This document shows, piece by piece, positions 22,341-30,179 of a stretch of 64,000 bases of DNA (position 1 is its first letter; each line of letters begins with the position of its first letter). Under the pieces are notes generated by a model that was not told the origin of the DNA, did not search any database, and worked only from the letters and a program-made list of their open reading frames with translations. Position numbers and translations under genes: made by a program. This DNA is from Actinomycetota bacterium (lineage in GTDB: Bacteria; Actinomycetota; Acidimicrobiia; Acidimicrobiales; Microtrichaceae), in contig VGBZ01000002.1 in NCBI GenBank assembly GCA_016870275.1, forward strand, positions 1-64,000, written 5' to 3'.

Positions 22341-23030
22341 CTAGCTGCTCTGGCTGGCAGTCGGCTCGGTCGTGTGAGCCTCGTCTGTGTCCACCGTTGT
22401 GGCGCTGTTGGCAGTTTCGACAGAGTCGTCGGCTTCGTCGGTCCCGAGCACGTCGGTGGCCTGGGACGCTTCGGTCTGCTCGGCGGCCTTGGCGTGCGCC
22501 GCCTGGGCCTTCTTGTCCGGCCCGAGGACCATGGTCATGTTTCGTCCGTCCTGTTTGGGCATGACCTCAACCCGGCCGACGTGGGCCACAGCCTCCGCCA
22601 CACGGTCGAGGATCCGCCGGCCGAGCTCGGGGTGCTGCATCTCCCGGCCACGAAACATGATCGTCACCTTGACCTTGGACCCTTCGGCGAGGAACTGCTC
22701 CACCTTCCGGGTCTTGGTGTTGAAGTCCCCTCCGCCGATCTTCGGCCGGTACTTCATCTCCTTGACGACGATGTTGGTGGCCTTCTTCCTCGATTCCTTG
22801 GCGCGTTGCTGTGCCTCGTACTTGAACTTCGTGAAGTTCATGATCCGACACACCGGTGGGTTCACCCCGGCTGCCACCTCGACCAGATCGAGCTCCATCG
22901 ACTGCGCAGTCGACAGAGCCTCTGGAACGGCGACGATTCCGAGTTGTTCGCCGGAGGGCCCGATCAAGCGGACCTCACGGGCCCGGATCTGCTCGTTGAC
23001 CCGGGTGTCATCTCCCGATGACGCAGCTAT
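22341..23030 (-). CDS. infC: translation initiation factor IF-3 with an ATA start
   Basis: Binds the 30S subunit and controls start-codon selection. TRVNEQIRAREVRLIG, SMELDLVEVA and the C-domain MFRGREMQHPELG are clear. The conserved N-terminus lies upstream of the first ATG/GTG/TTG-type start (TTG 22967). An in-frame TGA two codons before 23030 closes the frame, and the only plausible initiator between is ATA 23030. infC genes elsewhere use rare starts (AUU in E. coli) for autoregulation. This gives 229 residues, including a Thr/Asp/Glu/Ala-rich C-terminal tail of about 50 residues not found in E. coli IF-3. First gene of the infC-rpmI-rplT unit. Confidence 0.9.
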   Translation of the reverse strand: MAASSGDDTRVNEQIRAREVRLIGPSGEQLGIVAVPEALSTAQSMELDLVEVAAGVNPPVCRIMNFTKFKYEAQQRAKESRKKATNIVVKEMKYRPKIGGGDFNTKTRKVEQFLAEGSKVKVTIMFRGREMQHPELGRRILDRVAEAVAHVGRVEVMPKQDGRNMTMVLGPDKKAQAAHAKAAEQTEASQATDVLGTDEADDSVETANSATTVDTDEAHTTEPTASQSS

Positions 23031-23240
23031 GGCCGATCACTCTTCAACAGCTCATCCTCTTCGTGATGCTCCTCGTGTCGTGCCGCCAGCGGCGGCTCCA
23101 ATCGAACACCGGATCGTTCACCCGGCATCACACCACGATGGGCACCACGACGTGGTCGATCGACATCAACCACGATGGTCCGCTGGCGCAGTCGACATGC
23201 TCCACCGGAGGGGCGGCAACCCACTTGCTGTGACGGCGCT

Positions 23241-23246
23241 ACCGTA
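23241..23246 (-). promoter_or_regulatory. candidate -10 of the infC operon
   Basis: TACGGT on the minus strand in a TGGTACGGT context, the same hexamer as ahead of pyrR. It would give a 5' leader of about 200 nt before the infC ATA. The leader contains several GTGGT/ACCAC segments able to pair. No convincing -35 was found. Confidence 0.4.
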
Positions 23247-23300
23247 CCAGTCGAGCGCTCTGGCAATGGCATCGGAGCCAGAACGAGGGGATCAGCGAAC

Positions 23301-23825
23301 ATGGGAACACTGTGGACACCGAGCGGCGAGCACCCCGTGGACCCCGAACGATCCGACGAGCCGACCAGCAGCCCGGCCGGTGGGTCGCCGGGTGCACCGG
23401 GGTCTCCGACCAGCGACGTGGCCCTGGCCCAGGCAGCGCAGGCACTCGGACTCGATCTCGAGGCCATGACGGCCGAGGAGCGTGAGCAACTCGCAGCCGA
23501 GCTCACCGAGATGGCTCGGGTCCGAGCCGAGGTCGCCTCCACTCCGGTCGCCGAGGTCCTGACGTCCTACCTGACGCGGTTCTTCGATCTGGCGCTCATC
23601 TACCTCGACACCACACCACCCAAGTTCAACGATGCCGCAGTGGTGATCGAGTCGTTCCGTGCGGTGATCGACACCGTCGGCAACGAACTCGGTGAGAACG
23701 AGGCCGTGCTCCGCCAGGCGCTCGCACAGGCCCAGATGGTCTTCGTGAAGGTTCGGGAATCGATCGAGCAGTCCGACGACGTCGGAGGGGACGCCGAGAC
23801 CGAGGGAAGCTTCAGCGCTCCGTGA
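23301..23825 (+). CDS. DUF1844 domain protein
   Basis: A 174-residue protein with a Pro/Ser/Gly-rich N-terminal third followed by an all-helical DUF1844-like domain: PVAEVLTSYLTRFFDLALIYLD, then ENEAVLRQALAQAQMVFVKV. No enzymatic motif is visible and the family has no established function that I know of. Streptomyces carries a member next to infC, matching this divergent arrangement. ATG 23301 is favoured over the in-frame start 126 bp upstream because the added residues look non-conserved. Its last 14 bp overlap the convergent cold-shock-like gene. Confidence 0.82.
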   Translation: MGTLWTPSGEHPVDPERSDEPTSSPAGGSPGAPGSPTSDVALAQAAQALGLDLEAMTAEEREQLAAELTEMARVRAEVASTPVAEVLTSYLTRFFDLALIYLDTTPPKFNDAAVVIESFRAVIDTVGNELGENEAVLRQALAQAQMVFVKVRESIEQSDDVGGDAETEGSFSAP

Positions 23826-24027
23826 TCCCAATCGCCTCCGACCGACCCGTCGGCCCGAGGCGCCGGAGGAAGCTCACCCGACGACCCTCTGTGGTGTGTC
23901 GGCTTCCATCTGCGAGCGCCACGCAATGGAACTCGATGTTGCTGCCGTCGTCGACGAGGATCGTCCCGACACCTGCGGCGGCGTCGAAGCGGGCGACAAC
24001 GCCGAACTCGGGCTGGGCGGCGACCAC
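23812..24027 (-). CDS. small cold-shock-domain-like protein
   Basis: A 71-residue protein that fits a single OB-fold of the cold-shock type: FGVVARFDAAAGVGTILVDDG, IEFHCVALADG, and EGRRVSFLRRLG. The first strand resembles the G-x-V-x-x-F-D segment of CspA, but the aromatic RNP motifs are degenerate, so nucleic-acid binding is uncertain. GTG 24027 lies 12 nt after the hisG stop and it is probably co-transcribed with hisG. It overlaps the 3' end of the opposing DUF1844 gene by 14 bp. Confidence 0.75.
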   Translation of the reverse strand: MVAAQPEFGVVARFDAAAGVGTILVDDGSNIEFHCVALADGSRHTTEGRRVSFLRRLGPTGRSEAIGITER

Positions 24028-24039
24028 GCTGAAGCAGCC

Positions 24040-24915
24040 TCAGTGGACGATCTTGGACAGTGGGAGCTCGATGATGTCGGTGGCGCCGGCGTCCTTGAGA
24101 GCCGGTACGAGCACGTTGATCTGCGACTTCGCCACGACGGTCTCCACGGCGTAACCCGCTGCGCCGTACAATTCGTTGACCGTCGGGGTCTTCATCGCCG
24201 GGAGAACCGCCACGACGGCTTCGAGATGTTCGGGAGAGACGTTCAACTTGACGAGCACCTGGCCGCGCGCCTCGAGGACGCCCTGGAGGAGGGTCATCAG
24301 CTGCTCCATGGCGTGTCGCCGCTGCGGGTCCGCGAACGAGGCCGGATGGGCCACCAGTTCGGTGTAGGAGACGAGCACCTCGTCGATGATGCGCAGGCCG
24401 GCAGCACGGAGGGCCGAACCCGTCTCGGTGATGTCCACGACGCAGTCAACGATGTCGGGAACCTTCGCCTCGGTGGCGCCGTAGGACAGGCGGAGGTCCG
24501 CCTCGACGCCTCGGGACTCGAAGAATCGACGCGTGAGCTCCATGTACTCCGTCGAGACCCGAACGCCCTGAGGCAGGTCCGCAACGGACTGCACGGCGGA
24601 GTCCGAGGGAACCGCAACGACGACCCGGATCGGATTCGCCGTGGCCTTCGAATAGCGGAGCTCGCCGAGGGACACGACGTCAGATGACGTCTCGGCGATC
24701 CAGTCCCGGCCGGTGATGCCCAGGTCGAATACGCCGTCAGCGACGTAGTGCGGGATCTCCTGGGGCCTCAGGATCCGGACCGACTCGATCCGGGGGTCCT
24801 CGATCGTTGCGGAATAGGCCACCGACGACGATCGGAGCACCGGGAGGTCGGCATCCGCGAACAGGGTGAGCGTGGCGGCCTCGAGGGACCCCTTGGGCAG
24901 GACCAGTTTCAACAC
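24040..24915 (-). CDS. hisG: ATP phosphoribosyltransferase, long form
   Basis: First enzyme of histidine synthesis, joining ATP and PRPP. At 291 residues it is the long form, with catalytic domains (LVLPKGSL, GITGRDWI, and the PRPP loop VVDITETGSALR) and the C-terminal regulatory ACT-like domain that senses histidine. I use GTG 24915: LKLVLPKGS is the family N-terminus, and a TAGGTT hexamer 7 nt upstream suggests a leaderless transcript. No other his genes are adjacent. Confidence 0.95.
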   Translation of the reverse strand: MLKLVLPKGSLEAATLTLFADADLPVLRSSSVAYSATIEDPRIESVRILRPQEIPHYVADGVFDLGITGRDWIAETSSDVVSLGELRYSKATANPIRVVVAVPSDSAVQSVADLPQGVRVSTEYMELTRRFFESRGVEADLRLSYGATEAKVPDIVDCVVDITETGSALRAAGLRIIDEVLVSYTELVAHPASFADPQRRHAMEQLMTLLQGVLEARGQVLVKLNVSPEHLEAVVAVLPAMKTPTVNELYGAAGYAVETVVAKSQINVLVPALKDAGATDIIELPLSKIVH

Positions 24916-24922
24916 GACAGCG

Positions 24923-24928
24923 AACCTA
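24923..24928 (-). promoter_or_regulatory. hisG -10 (leaderless)
   Basis: TAGGTT, identical to the rRNA operon -10, lies 7 nt upstream of the hisG GTG with no room for a ribosome-binding site. This geometry indicates transcription starting at or next to the start codon. Confidence 0.55.
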
Positions 24929-24986
24929 GCCGTCGGGCCGGAGGCCACCCGCAGGCATTACGGAGCGGTCCGAAGGGTTCGAGCAC

Positions 24987-25005
24987 CTCAAGATTGGCTC
25001 AAGAT
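24987..25005 (+). repeat. direct repeat CTCAAGAT with 11-bp spacing
   Basis: CTCAAGAT occurs at 24987-24994 and 24998-25005, start to start 11 bp, one helical turn, in the 191-bp divergent region between hisG and the acyltransferase gene. Same-face spacing suggests a site for a dimeric regulator or an activator-dependent promoter. No cognate factor can be named. Confidence 0.45.
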
Positions 25006-25106
25006 ACCCTGCACCTCTTGCGACAGGACCACTGAGAGTATTGCATCGTGGTCTGCCCAGCGCCGATGGAGCGCTGCTGGGGGGGCGTGTCGCCAAGGCG
25101 GGACAC

Positions 25107-25901
25107 GTGGCAATTCAGAGTATCGACCCGAGTTGGTCCGCCGAGACGCCGTCTCGTGAACGAGCACGAGAAGTCTACCTACGGCGGCCGCCCGGTGTCC
25201 TCGAGTCCCTTGACTCGCTCCGCGACTTCGACCCGGAGCGGCTCGAACCGGGGCTCCACACGCACTCCACGGACCCGGGGACCCCCCTCGGAGCGAGCGC
25301 CGAGCGTTTCGTCTACGAGACCTACCGTACCAGCGGGTTCTGCGCTGAATCGTCTCGGCAGCACGTCGAGGAGACTGAGCTCTGGCGGCCGGGCAGCACG
25401 CTGCACGTCATCACCTCTGCCGACCCCGCCGGCACCACCTGCCCGGATCGGGAGGTCATCGGGGCCATTCGGACAATCGTGGGTCCGTTCTACGACCTCC
25501 CCACGGCCCGTCACGTAGAACAACGTCTCCCTCGGGGTGACGACACCGTGGTCTGCGAGATCGGATCGCTCGCAGTCCGGCCGAACCAGCGGGGAATCGG
25601 CGTGGCGAACGAACTCCATCGCATGGCGTTCCTCGCCGGGTTCCGGGCCGGCGTCAGCGGCTTCTGCTTCCTCGTCGAGCAGTGGATGATCGACTTCTTC
25701 AGCGAGGTCTACGGACTGCCGGTCCACCCGCTCGCCGAAGCACGGGAGTACATGGGAGGTCCCGTGGTTCCCGTGGCGATGTGGTTGCCAGAGATGCTCG
25801 ACGTGATCGAAGTGGAACGGCCTTTGGTCTATCGCTGGGCGATCGAGGATCTTGCGGAATCTCTACAGATGCGCCTCCATCAGCCGATTGGACATCGGTG
25901 A
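25107..25901 (+). CDS. GNAT-fold acyltransferase resembling FeeM/LuxI synthases
   Basis: A 264-residue protein. The middle YETYRTSGF, the central strand CEIGSLAVRPNQRGIG, and the end segment FFSEVYGLPVHPLAEAREYMGGPVVPVAMW follow the order seen in N-acyl amino acid synthases (FeeM) and acyl-homoserine lactone synthases: substrate entry, E-x-x-x-L-A-V strand, then a second lobe ending in an aromatic-G-P-V segment. Substrate and product are unknown and no acyl-carrier gene is adjacent. GTG 25107 follows AAGGCGG; an upstream in-frame TTG (25041) is an alternative. It is coupled to the next gene by GTGA. Confidence 0.6.
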   Translation: MAIQSIDPSWSAETPSRERAREVYLRRPPGVLESLDSLRDFDPERLEPGLHTHSTDPGTPLGASAERFVYETYRTSGFCAESSRQHVEETELWRPGSTLHVITSADPAGTTCPDREVIGAIRTIVGPFYDLPTARHVEQRLPRGDDTVVCEIGSLAVRPNQRGIGVANELHRMAFLAGFRAGVSGFCFLVEQWMIDFFSEVYGLPVHPLAEAREYMGGPVVPVAMWLPEMLDVIEVERPLVYRWAIEDLAESLQMRLHQPIGHR

Positions 25902-26347
25902 CGTCTCTCGCTGAGGGGCCCCGCCGGCGGCCGAATTGGACCAACGATGTGCGTCAACTCGGCGTGTTCGGTCGATCGTGGGCTGTGGGGATCTTCCTGT
26001 TCTCCGCGGCACGAGCGCTGCTGGCGTGGCCCACACTCGGTCAGTTCGGCGTCGACCCGTGGGTGTTCCTCGCCATCGATCTGATCACTGCGGTCCCGTA
26101 CGGCGTCGCTCAAGCTGTCACCGTGAAGATCCTCTGTCGTGACGACCGTCCCGCACGCGACGCCGCCGGATGGGGAATCATCGTCGTGGTCATGTTCCTC
26201 GCCCCGTACTCGTACATCTTCGCCGCCTCCGGTTCCATGCCAGCCGCAGCAACGATCGGGGTGGCGATCTGGATGGTCGTGTTCGGAGCATTCGCCCTGT
26301 GGCGCATGGTGCGCCAGGTGAGGTCAGGGCGGGCCGAGTCGCACTGA
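25898..26347 (+). CDS. four-helix integral membrane protein
   Basis: A 149-residue protein with four predicted membrane segments at about residues 25-43, 52-77, 87-110 and 115-138 and a basic C-terminus. No family is recognised. GTG 25898 overlaps the stop of the acyltransferase gene by GTGA, so the two are very probably translated together and may act in one pathway, for example in export or sensing of the acylated product. That role is inference from position only. A 20-bp tandem repeat begins directly at its stop codon. Confidence 0.7.
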   Translation: MTSLAEGPRRRPNWTNDVRQLGVFGRSWAVGIFLFSAARALLAWPTLGQFGVDPWVFLAIDLITAVPYGVAQAVTVKILCRDDRPARDAAGWGIIVVVMFLAPYSYIFAASGSMPAAATIGVAIWMVVFGAFALWRMVRQVRSGRAESH

Positions 26348-26447
26348 GCACCGGCACTGTCGGTGAAGCACCGGCACTGTCGGTGAAGCACCGGCACTGT
26401 CGGTGATGCACCGGCACTGTCGGTGATGCACCGGCACTGTCGGTGAT
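26348..26447. repeat. five tandem copies of a 20-bp repeat, each with a hairpin
   Basis: Unit GCACCGGCACTGTCGGTGAA (copies 1-2) or the same with a final T (copies 3-5), head to tail with no spacer, starting right after the membrane protein's stop codon. Each unit contains CACCG...CGGTG, a 5-bp stem with a 7-nt loop, so the transcript could form a row of hairpins. Copy number is likely to vary between strains. It may act as a terminator or mRNA-end stabiliser; function is inferred. Confidence 0.9.
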
Positions 26448-26454
26448 GCTTCAA

Positions 26455-26464
26455 CCCCCCCCCC
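26455..26464 (+). repeat. C10 homopolymer
   Basis: Ten consecutive C residues in the 54 bp between the tandem repeat and the GGDEF-EAL start. Such tracts slip during replication and could alter promoter spacing (phase variation), but this is also a place where assembly error is common. Confidence 0.75.
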
Positions 26465-26501
26465 AGTCACCTGAACGCTCGTCGGTCTCAGAGTCGATCC
26501 G

Positions 26502-29500
26502 GTGCGACTCACCACCCGAATCGCCACAGATGTCCTCACATCAGGACGCGCTCAGCCGATCAACACGGTGAGGTCGATCCCGCTGGGGGTTCGCCCGACC
26601 GAGAAGGCTGCTGGGGCACGACGTCGCCCGCTCTCCATGGACAGAGCACCGGGAAACCAACAACATCGCGTTGCTTCGAGCGCAGAGGAACTGCATCAGG
26701 AGACGCATCTGCGTCGCGTTCATCTGCTCCTCACCGCGGGCGTCGTCGGGATGGCCGCTCTTGCGATCCTGCCGGAATCGGCCGGCATCGTGGTGTACCT
26801 GACGCTCAGCACCGTGATGGTCGCTGTGGCGGGCTCACACGCCCGCCACCTCGACCCACCTGTGCGTCGACCAGCGATCTGGATGATCACCGCCGGAGGA
26901 AGCTCCCTCCTCGGAACCGTCGTCCGTGGAGCTGAATCGATCGTCACCGGGGAGAGCTACCCGTTTCCCAGTTTTGCGGACGCTCTGACGATCCTCTCCT
27001 ACTGCTGCTTCATCGGCGCAGTGATCTTCATCATCTGGAAGCGGGTGGGGCGTCCAGACCTCGACCTCGTCATCGACGCCCTGGTCGCCGCAGTGGCGGT
27101 GGCGCTGTTGCAGTGGCAACTCGTGCTGCTCCCCACACTCGACGTGGCCACTGCTGACCCCGGCGGTGTAGTGCTCAACATCGTGTACTCGATCCTCTCG
27201 ATCGTCCTCGTGGCATCGGCGATCGGGATCTCAATCGCAGGCGGCCACCGGTCGACCAGCAACCGCTTCCTCGCCGGAAGCCTCACCGGAATCGTCCTGC
27301 TCGACCTGACAGCGGCCTTGGTGACCACCGGGCAGGTCCCCGCTCAGCTCCGGCTCCTCCCAGCCGCAGCGGTGTTCGTCCTCGGAGCTGCCGGACTCAT
27401 CCACCCGAGTGTCTCGAGCCTCCTCCGGCGCCCCTCCTCCCGGGCGCACCTGCGTCGACTCACCTACACCCGAATCGTTGTCCTGGGCCTCGCCCTGGTG
27501 GTGCCCCCGGCACTGATCGCCGTCACGGTGCTCGACGGCGGCCGGGTGACGTTGTGGCTGCCCTTGATCGGGGCGTTCCTGCTCACACCGATGGTGGTCG
27601 TCAGGTTGGGGAGACTCGTCCAGCGGAATGCGCTCGTTGCCGACATCGAATCGGCGGTTCGCTCGTTGAGCGAGGATCTCGTCAGCGCCGCATCAGTCGA
27701 CGAGATCGGTGCCATTGCGGCTCGCGGAGTCACCGCAGTCACCGGCTCGAAGCTCGGGGGACCTGAGTTCGTCGTGGTGGAGGAAACACCACGATCCACA
27801 GGAGTGCGTCCTACTCCCGGAGGGCACCCCGCCACGGCACCGCTCATCCAAGCTGCTGTCGCAGCGCGACGACGTGAGGGAAGTGCGCCTGCTTCCGGCG
27901 AGATCATCGAGTTGGGTGTTCCCGGCTGGGCAGCGGTCGCAGTCGTGACCGAGGGCCGACTCCGCGGCGCAGCGCTCATTGAACCGTCATCGCTCAGCAT
28001 CGACCAGATTCAGGCGGTCCAAACCGTGTGCCGCGACGCTGCTCTGGCCCTCAGGTCGATGGACCGCACCGAACGCACAGTCCAGCGGCGATCCGAGGAG
28101 CGCTTCGGGGCCCTCGTCGACAATTCCTCAGACATCATCGTGATCCTCGATGCTGAGCGTCGACCGGTCTACGTGTCGCCGGTCGCCGCTCGACTTCTCG
28201 GCTACCCACTCGACTACCTGGACCGGCTTGACGTCACCGAACTGGTCCATCCCAGCGACGCCGGAGTGCTGGAGAGGTTCGAGGACTCCGTGGCCGAGGG
28301 CCAGCGATTGAGTTTCGAGGTTCGACTGCGTCACCTCGCCGGCACCTACCACTGGTTCGAACTCATCGGCGTCGACCTGAGCGACGACCCGAACGTTGCC
28401 GGGATGGTCATCACCGCCCGGGAGATCGGCGACCGGAAGAGCGCCGAGGACCAGTTGGTACTCTCCGAAGCGAGGTTCAAGGCCCTCGTGCAGCACTCGA
28501 GCGACGTCATCCTCGCCGTCCTTCCCGACGGAGAACTGCGCTACGCCAGTCCCTCCGTGGAGGTCGTCACGGGCCGAGGGCTCGATGATCTTCACAGTGT
28601 CACGATCAGCGAGATCTTCCCCTCGAGTGGCATCGACTGGGGATCGGCTCTGCGCACGACGGCCCAGGCCAGCGATGGCCGCCTCCACTTCTGGTTCGAT
28701 GACGCCGGTGGGCGTCGCCGCCACATCGAGGCCACGGTTCGCGACCTCAGGGCCGAGCCGGCCATCGGCGCATTCGTCCTCAACGGTCGTGACGTGACCG
28801 AGCGAACCGCCATGGTGGATCGGCTCGAGTATCAGGCAAGTCACGATCCACTCACGGGTCTGGCAAATCGCAATGCCGCCGGAGTCGCCCTCGCCGGCAT
28901 GCTCAATCGGAACCCGGGCCGGAGCACCCTTGCGGTCATCGCCATCGATATGAACGATTTCAAGGACGTCAACGACAGCCTGGGACATGCCACCGGTGAC
29001 CGGGTCCTGACGACAGTGGCGCAACGCCTCGCTCGTGAGGCCGACGCCGAGGACGTGGTTGCTCGAAGCAATGGTGACGAGTTCCTCTTCATCGTGGAAC
29101 GGGCCCGAGGCGAGGAGGCGGTGCTGCTGATCGCGCAACGACTCATCGAGACCGTCAGCGCACCCATCGTCGTGGACGATCGAACCGTCACGCTCTCAGC
29201 CGCTGCCGGTGTGGCCTTCGATCACGATCGTTCCAATTCCGCAGAGGACCTCCTGCGAGCCGCCGACACCGCCATGTACCGGTCCAAGGTGGGTGAACGG
29301 GGTGTCGGCAGGGCCCGGATCGTGACCTTCGAGCCGTCGATGCACATCGACAGCATGGCCCTGTTCGAGCTGCGAGGTGACCTCGCAGCAGCGATCGCCA
29401 ACGATCAACTCGAAGCGCACTACCAGCCGGTGGTCGACCTGTGCACCCAGCGGATCATCGGCCTCGAAGCGCTCGCCCGCTGGGAACACCCGACCCGGGG

Positions 29501-30146
29501 CAGCCTCAGTCCAGGGGTCTTCATCCCCATCGCCGAAGAGCACGGCCTGATCGCTGAAATCGGTCGATGTATGCGGCGGCGAGCGTGTCGAGATCTAGCG
29601 GAGTGGCGGCTGACCCAGTCAGAAGCCACAGCGGACCTCACGGTGGCGGTCAACGTCGCCGCCGCCGAACTCGGCGACGACGAGTTCGTCGAGTCGATCC
29701 GCGAGCTCCTGAGCGAGTTCGCCCTGCCCCCGGGCTGCCTCACGCTCGAGCTGACCGAATCGTCGCTCCTCACCGAGACCGAGGTGGTTCGCAGCCGGAT
29801 GGAAGCTCTCTCTGAACTCGGCGTCCGCCTGGCGATCGACGACTTCGGTACCGGGTACTCCTCACTCGGCTACATCCATCGGTTCAGCTTCGACGTACTG
29901 AAGATCGATCGCTCGTTCGTCAGCGCCCTCGAGCACGCAACGAACCGCCAGATCATCACCGCCGTCACTGAACTCGCTGCCCAACTCCAGGCCGCAGTCG
30001 TGGCTGAGGGGATCGAAACCGTCGAGCAGGAATCGGTACTGAGTGACCTCGGGGTCGAACTGGGACAAGGCTTCCTCTACTCCCGGCCCGTTCCCGCCGA
30101 CGCCATCCTCCGCCTGCTCAGCGCTCAGCAGATCGACCTGACCTGA
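26502..30146 (+). CDS. membrane PAS-PAS-GGDEF-EAL cyclic-di-GMP protein
   Basis: A 1,214-residue signalling protein. A hydrophobic N-terminal sensor of about eight helices (residues 70-375) is followed by a GAF-like region (about 385-530), two PAS domains (about 535-650 and 655-775), a GGDEF domain (about 780-940) and an EAL domain (about 965-1210). The cyclase signature is NGDEF (857-861), with Asn for the first Gly, and no RxxD inhibitory site precedes it. The phosphodiesterase half looks complete: EAL (989-991), DDFGTGYSS, KIDRSFV and EGIE. It therefore probably degrades c-di-GMP, with the GGDEF domain weakly active or regulatory. Start GTG 26502 is uncertain; ATG 26637 is an alternative. 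Confidence 0.9.
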   Translation: MRLTTRIATDVLTSGRAQPINTVRSIPLGVRPTEKAAGARRRPLSMDRAPGNQQHRVASSAEELHQETHLRRVHLLLTAGVVGMAALAILPESAGIVVYLTLSTVMVAVAGSHARHLDPPVRRPAIWMITAGGSSLLGTVVRGAESIVTGESYPFPSFADALTILSYCCFIGAVIFIIWKRVGRPDLDLVIDALVAAVAVALLQWQLVLLPTLDVATADPGGVVLNIVYSILSIVLVASAIGISIAGGHRSTSNRFLAGSLTGIVLLDLTAALVTTGQVPAQLRLLPAAAVFVLGAAGLIHPSVSSLLRRPSSRAHLRRLTYTRIVVLGLALVVPPALIAVTVLDGGRVTLWLPLIGAFLLTPMVVVRLGRLVQRNALVADIESAVRSLSEDLVSAASVDEIGAIAARGVTAVTGSKLGGPEFVVVEETPRSTGVRPTPGGHPATAPLIQAAVAARRREGSAPASGEIIELGVPGWAAVAVVTEGRLRGAALIEPSSLSIDQIQAVQTVCRDAALALRSMDRTERTVQRRSEERFGALVDNSSDIIVILDAERRPVYVSPVAARLLGYPLDYLDRLDVTELVHPSDAGVLERFEDSVAEGQRLSFEVRLRHLAGTYHWFELIGVDLSDDPNVAGMVITAREIGDRKSAEDQLVLSEARFKALVQHSSDVILAVLPDGELRYASPSVEVVTGRGLDDLHSVTISEIFPSSGIDWGSALRTTAQASDGRLHFWFDDAGGRRRHIEATVRDLRAEPAIGAFVLNGRDVTERTAMVDRLEYQASHDPLTGLANRNAAGVALAGMLNRNPGRSTLAVIAIDMNDFKDVNDSLGHATGDRVLTTVAQRLAREADAEDVVARSNGDEFLFIVERARGEEAVLLIAQRLIETVSAPIVVDDRTVTLSAAAGVAFDHDRSNSAEDLLRAADTAMYRSKVGERGVGRARIVTFEPSMHIDSMALFELRGDLAAAIANDQLEAHYQPVVDLCTQRIIGLEALARWEHPTRGSLSPGVFIPIAEEHGLIAEIGRCMRRRACRDLAEWRLTQSEATADLTVAVNVAAAELGDDEFVESIRELLSEFALPPGCLTLELTESSLLTETEVVRSRMEALSELGVRLAIDDFGTGYSSLGYIHRFSFDVLKIDRSFVSALEHATNRQIITAVTELAAQLQAAVVAEGIETVEQESVLSDLGVELGQGFLYSRPVPADAILRLLSAQQIDLT

Positions 30147-30179
30147 CCTGCCCCGGCCGGCCCCGAGCGCAGTCGCTCC

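Noticed and set aside
23027-23542. Minus-strand frame of 171 codons ahead of infC
   Set aside because: Mostly antisense to the DUF1844 gene, low-complexity Ser/Ala/Arg composition, and in a different frame from infC.
26348-26447. Possible CRISPR array
   Set aside because: The 20-bp units are directly adjacent with no unique spacers, and no cas genes are present.
26110-26539. Minus-strand frames with repeating T-D-S-A-G-A / H-R-Q-C-R segments
   Set aside because: They are translations of the 20-bp tandem repeat; 20 is not a multiple of three, so the pattern cycles through frames and is not a protein repeat.
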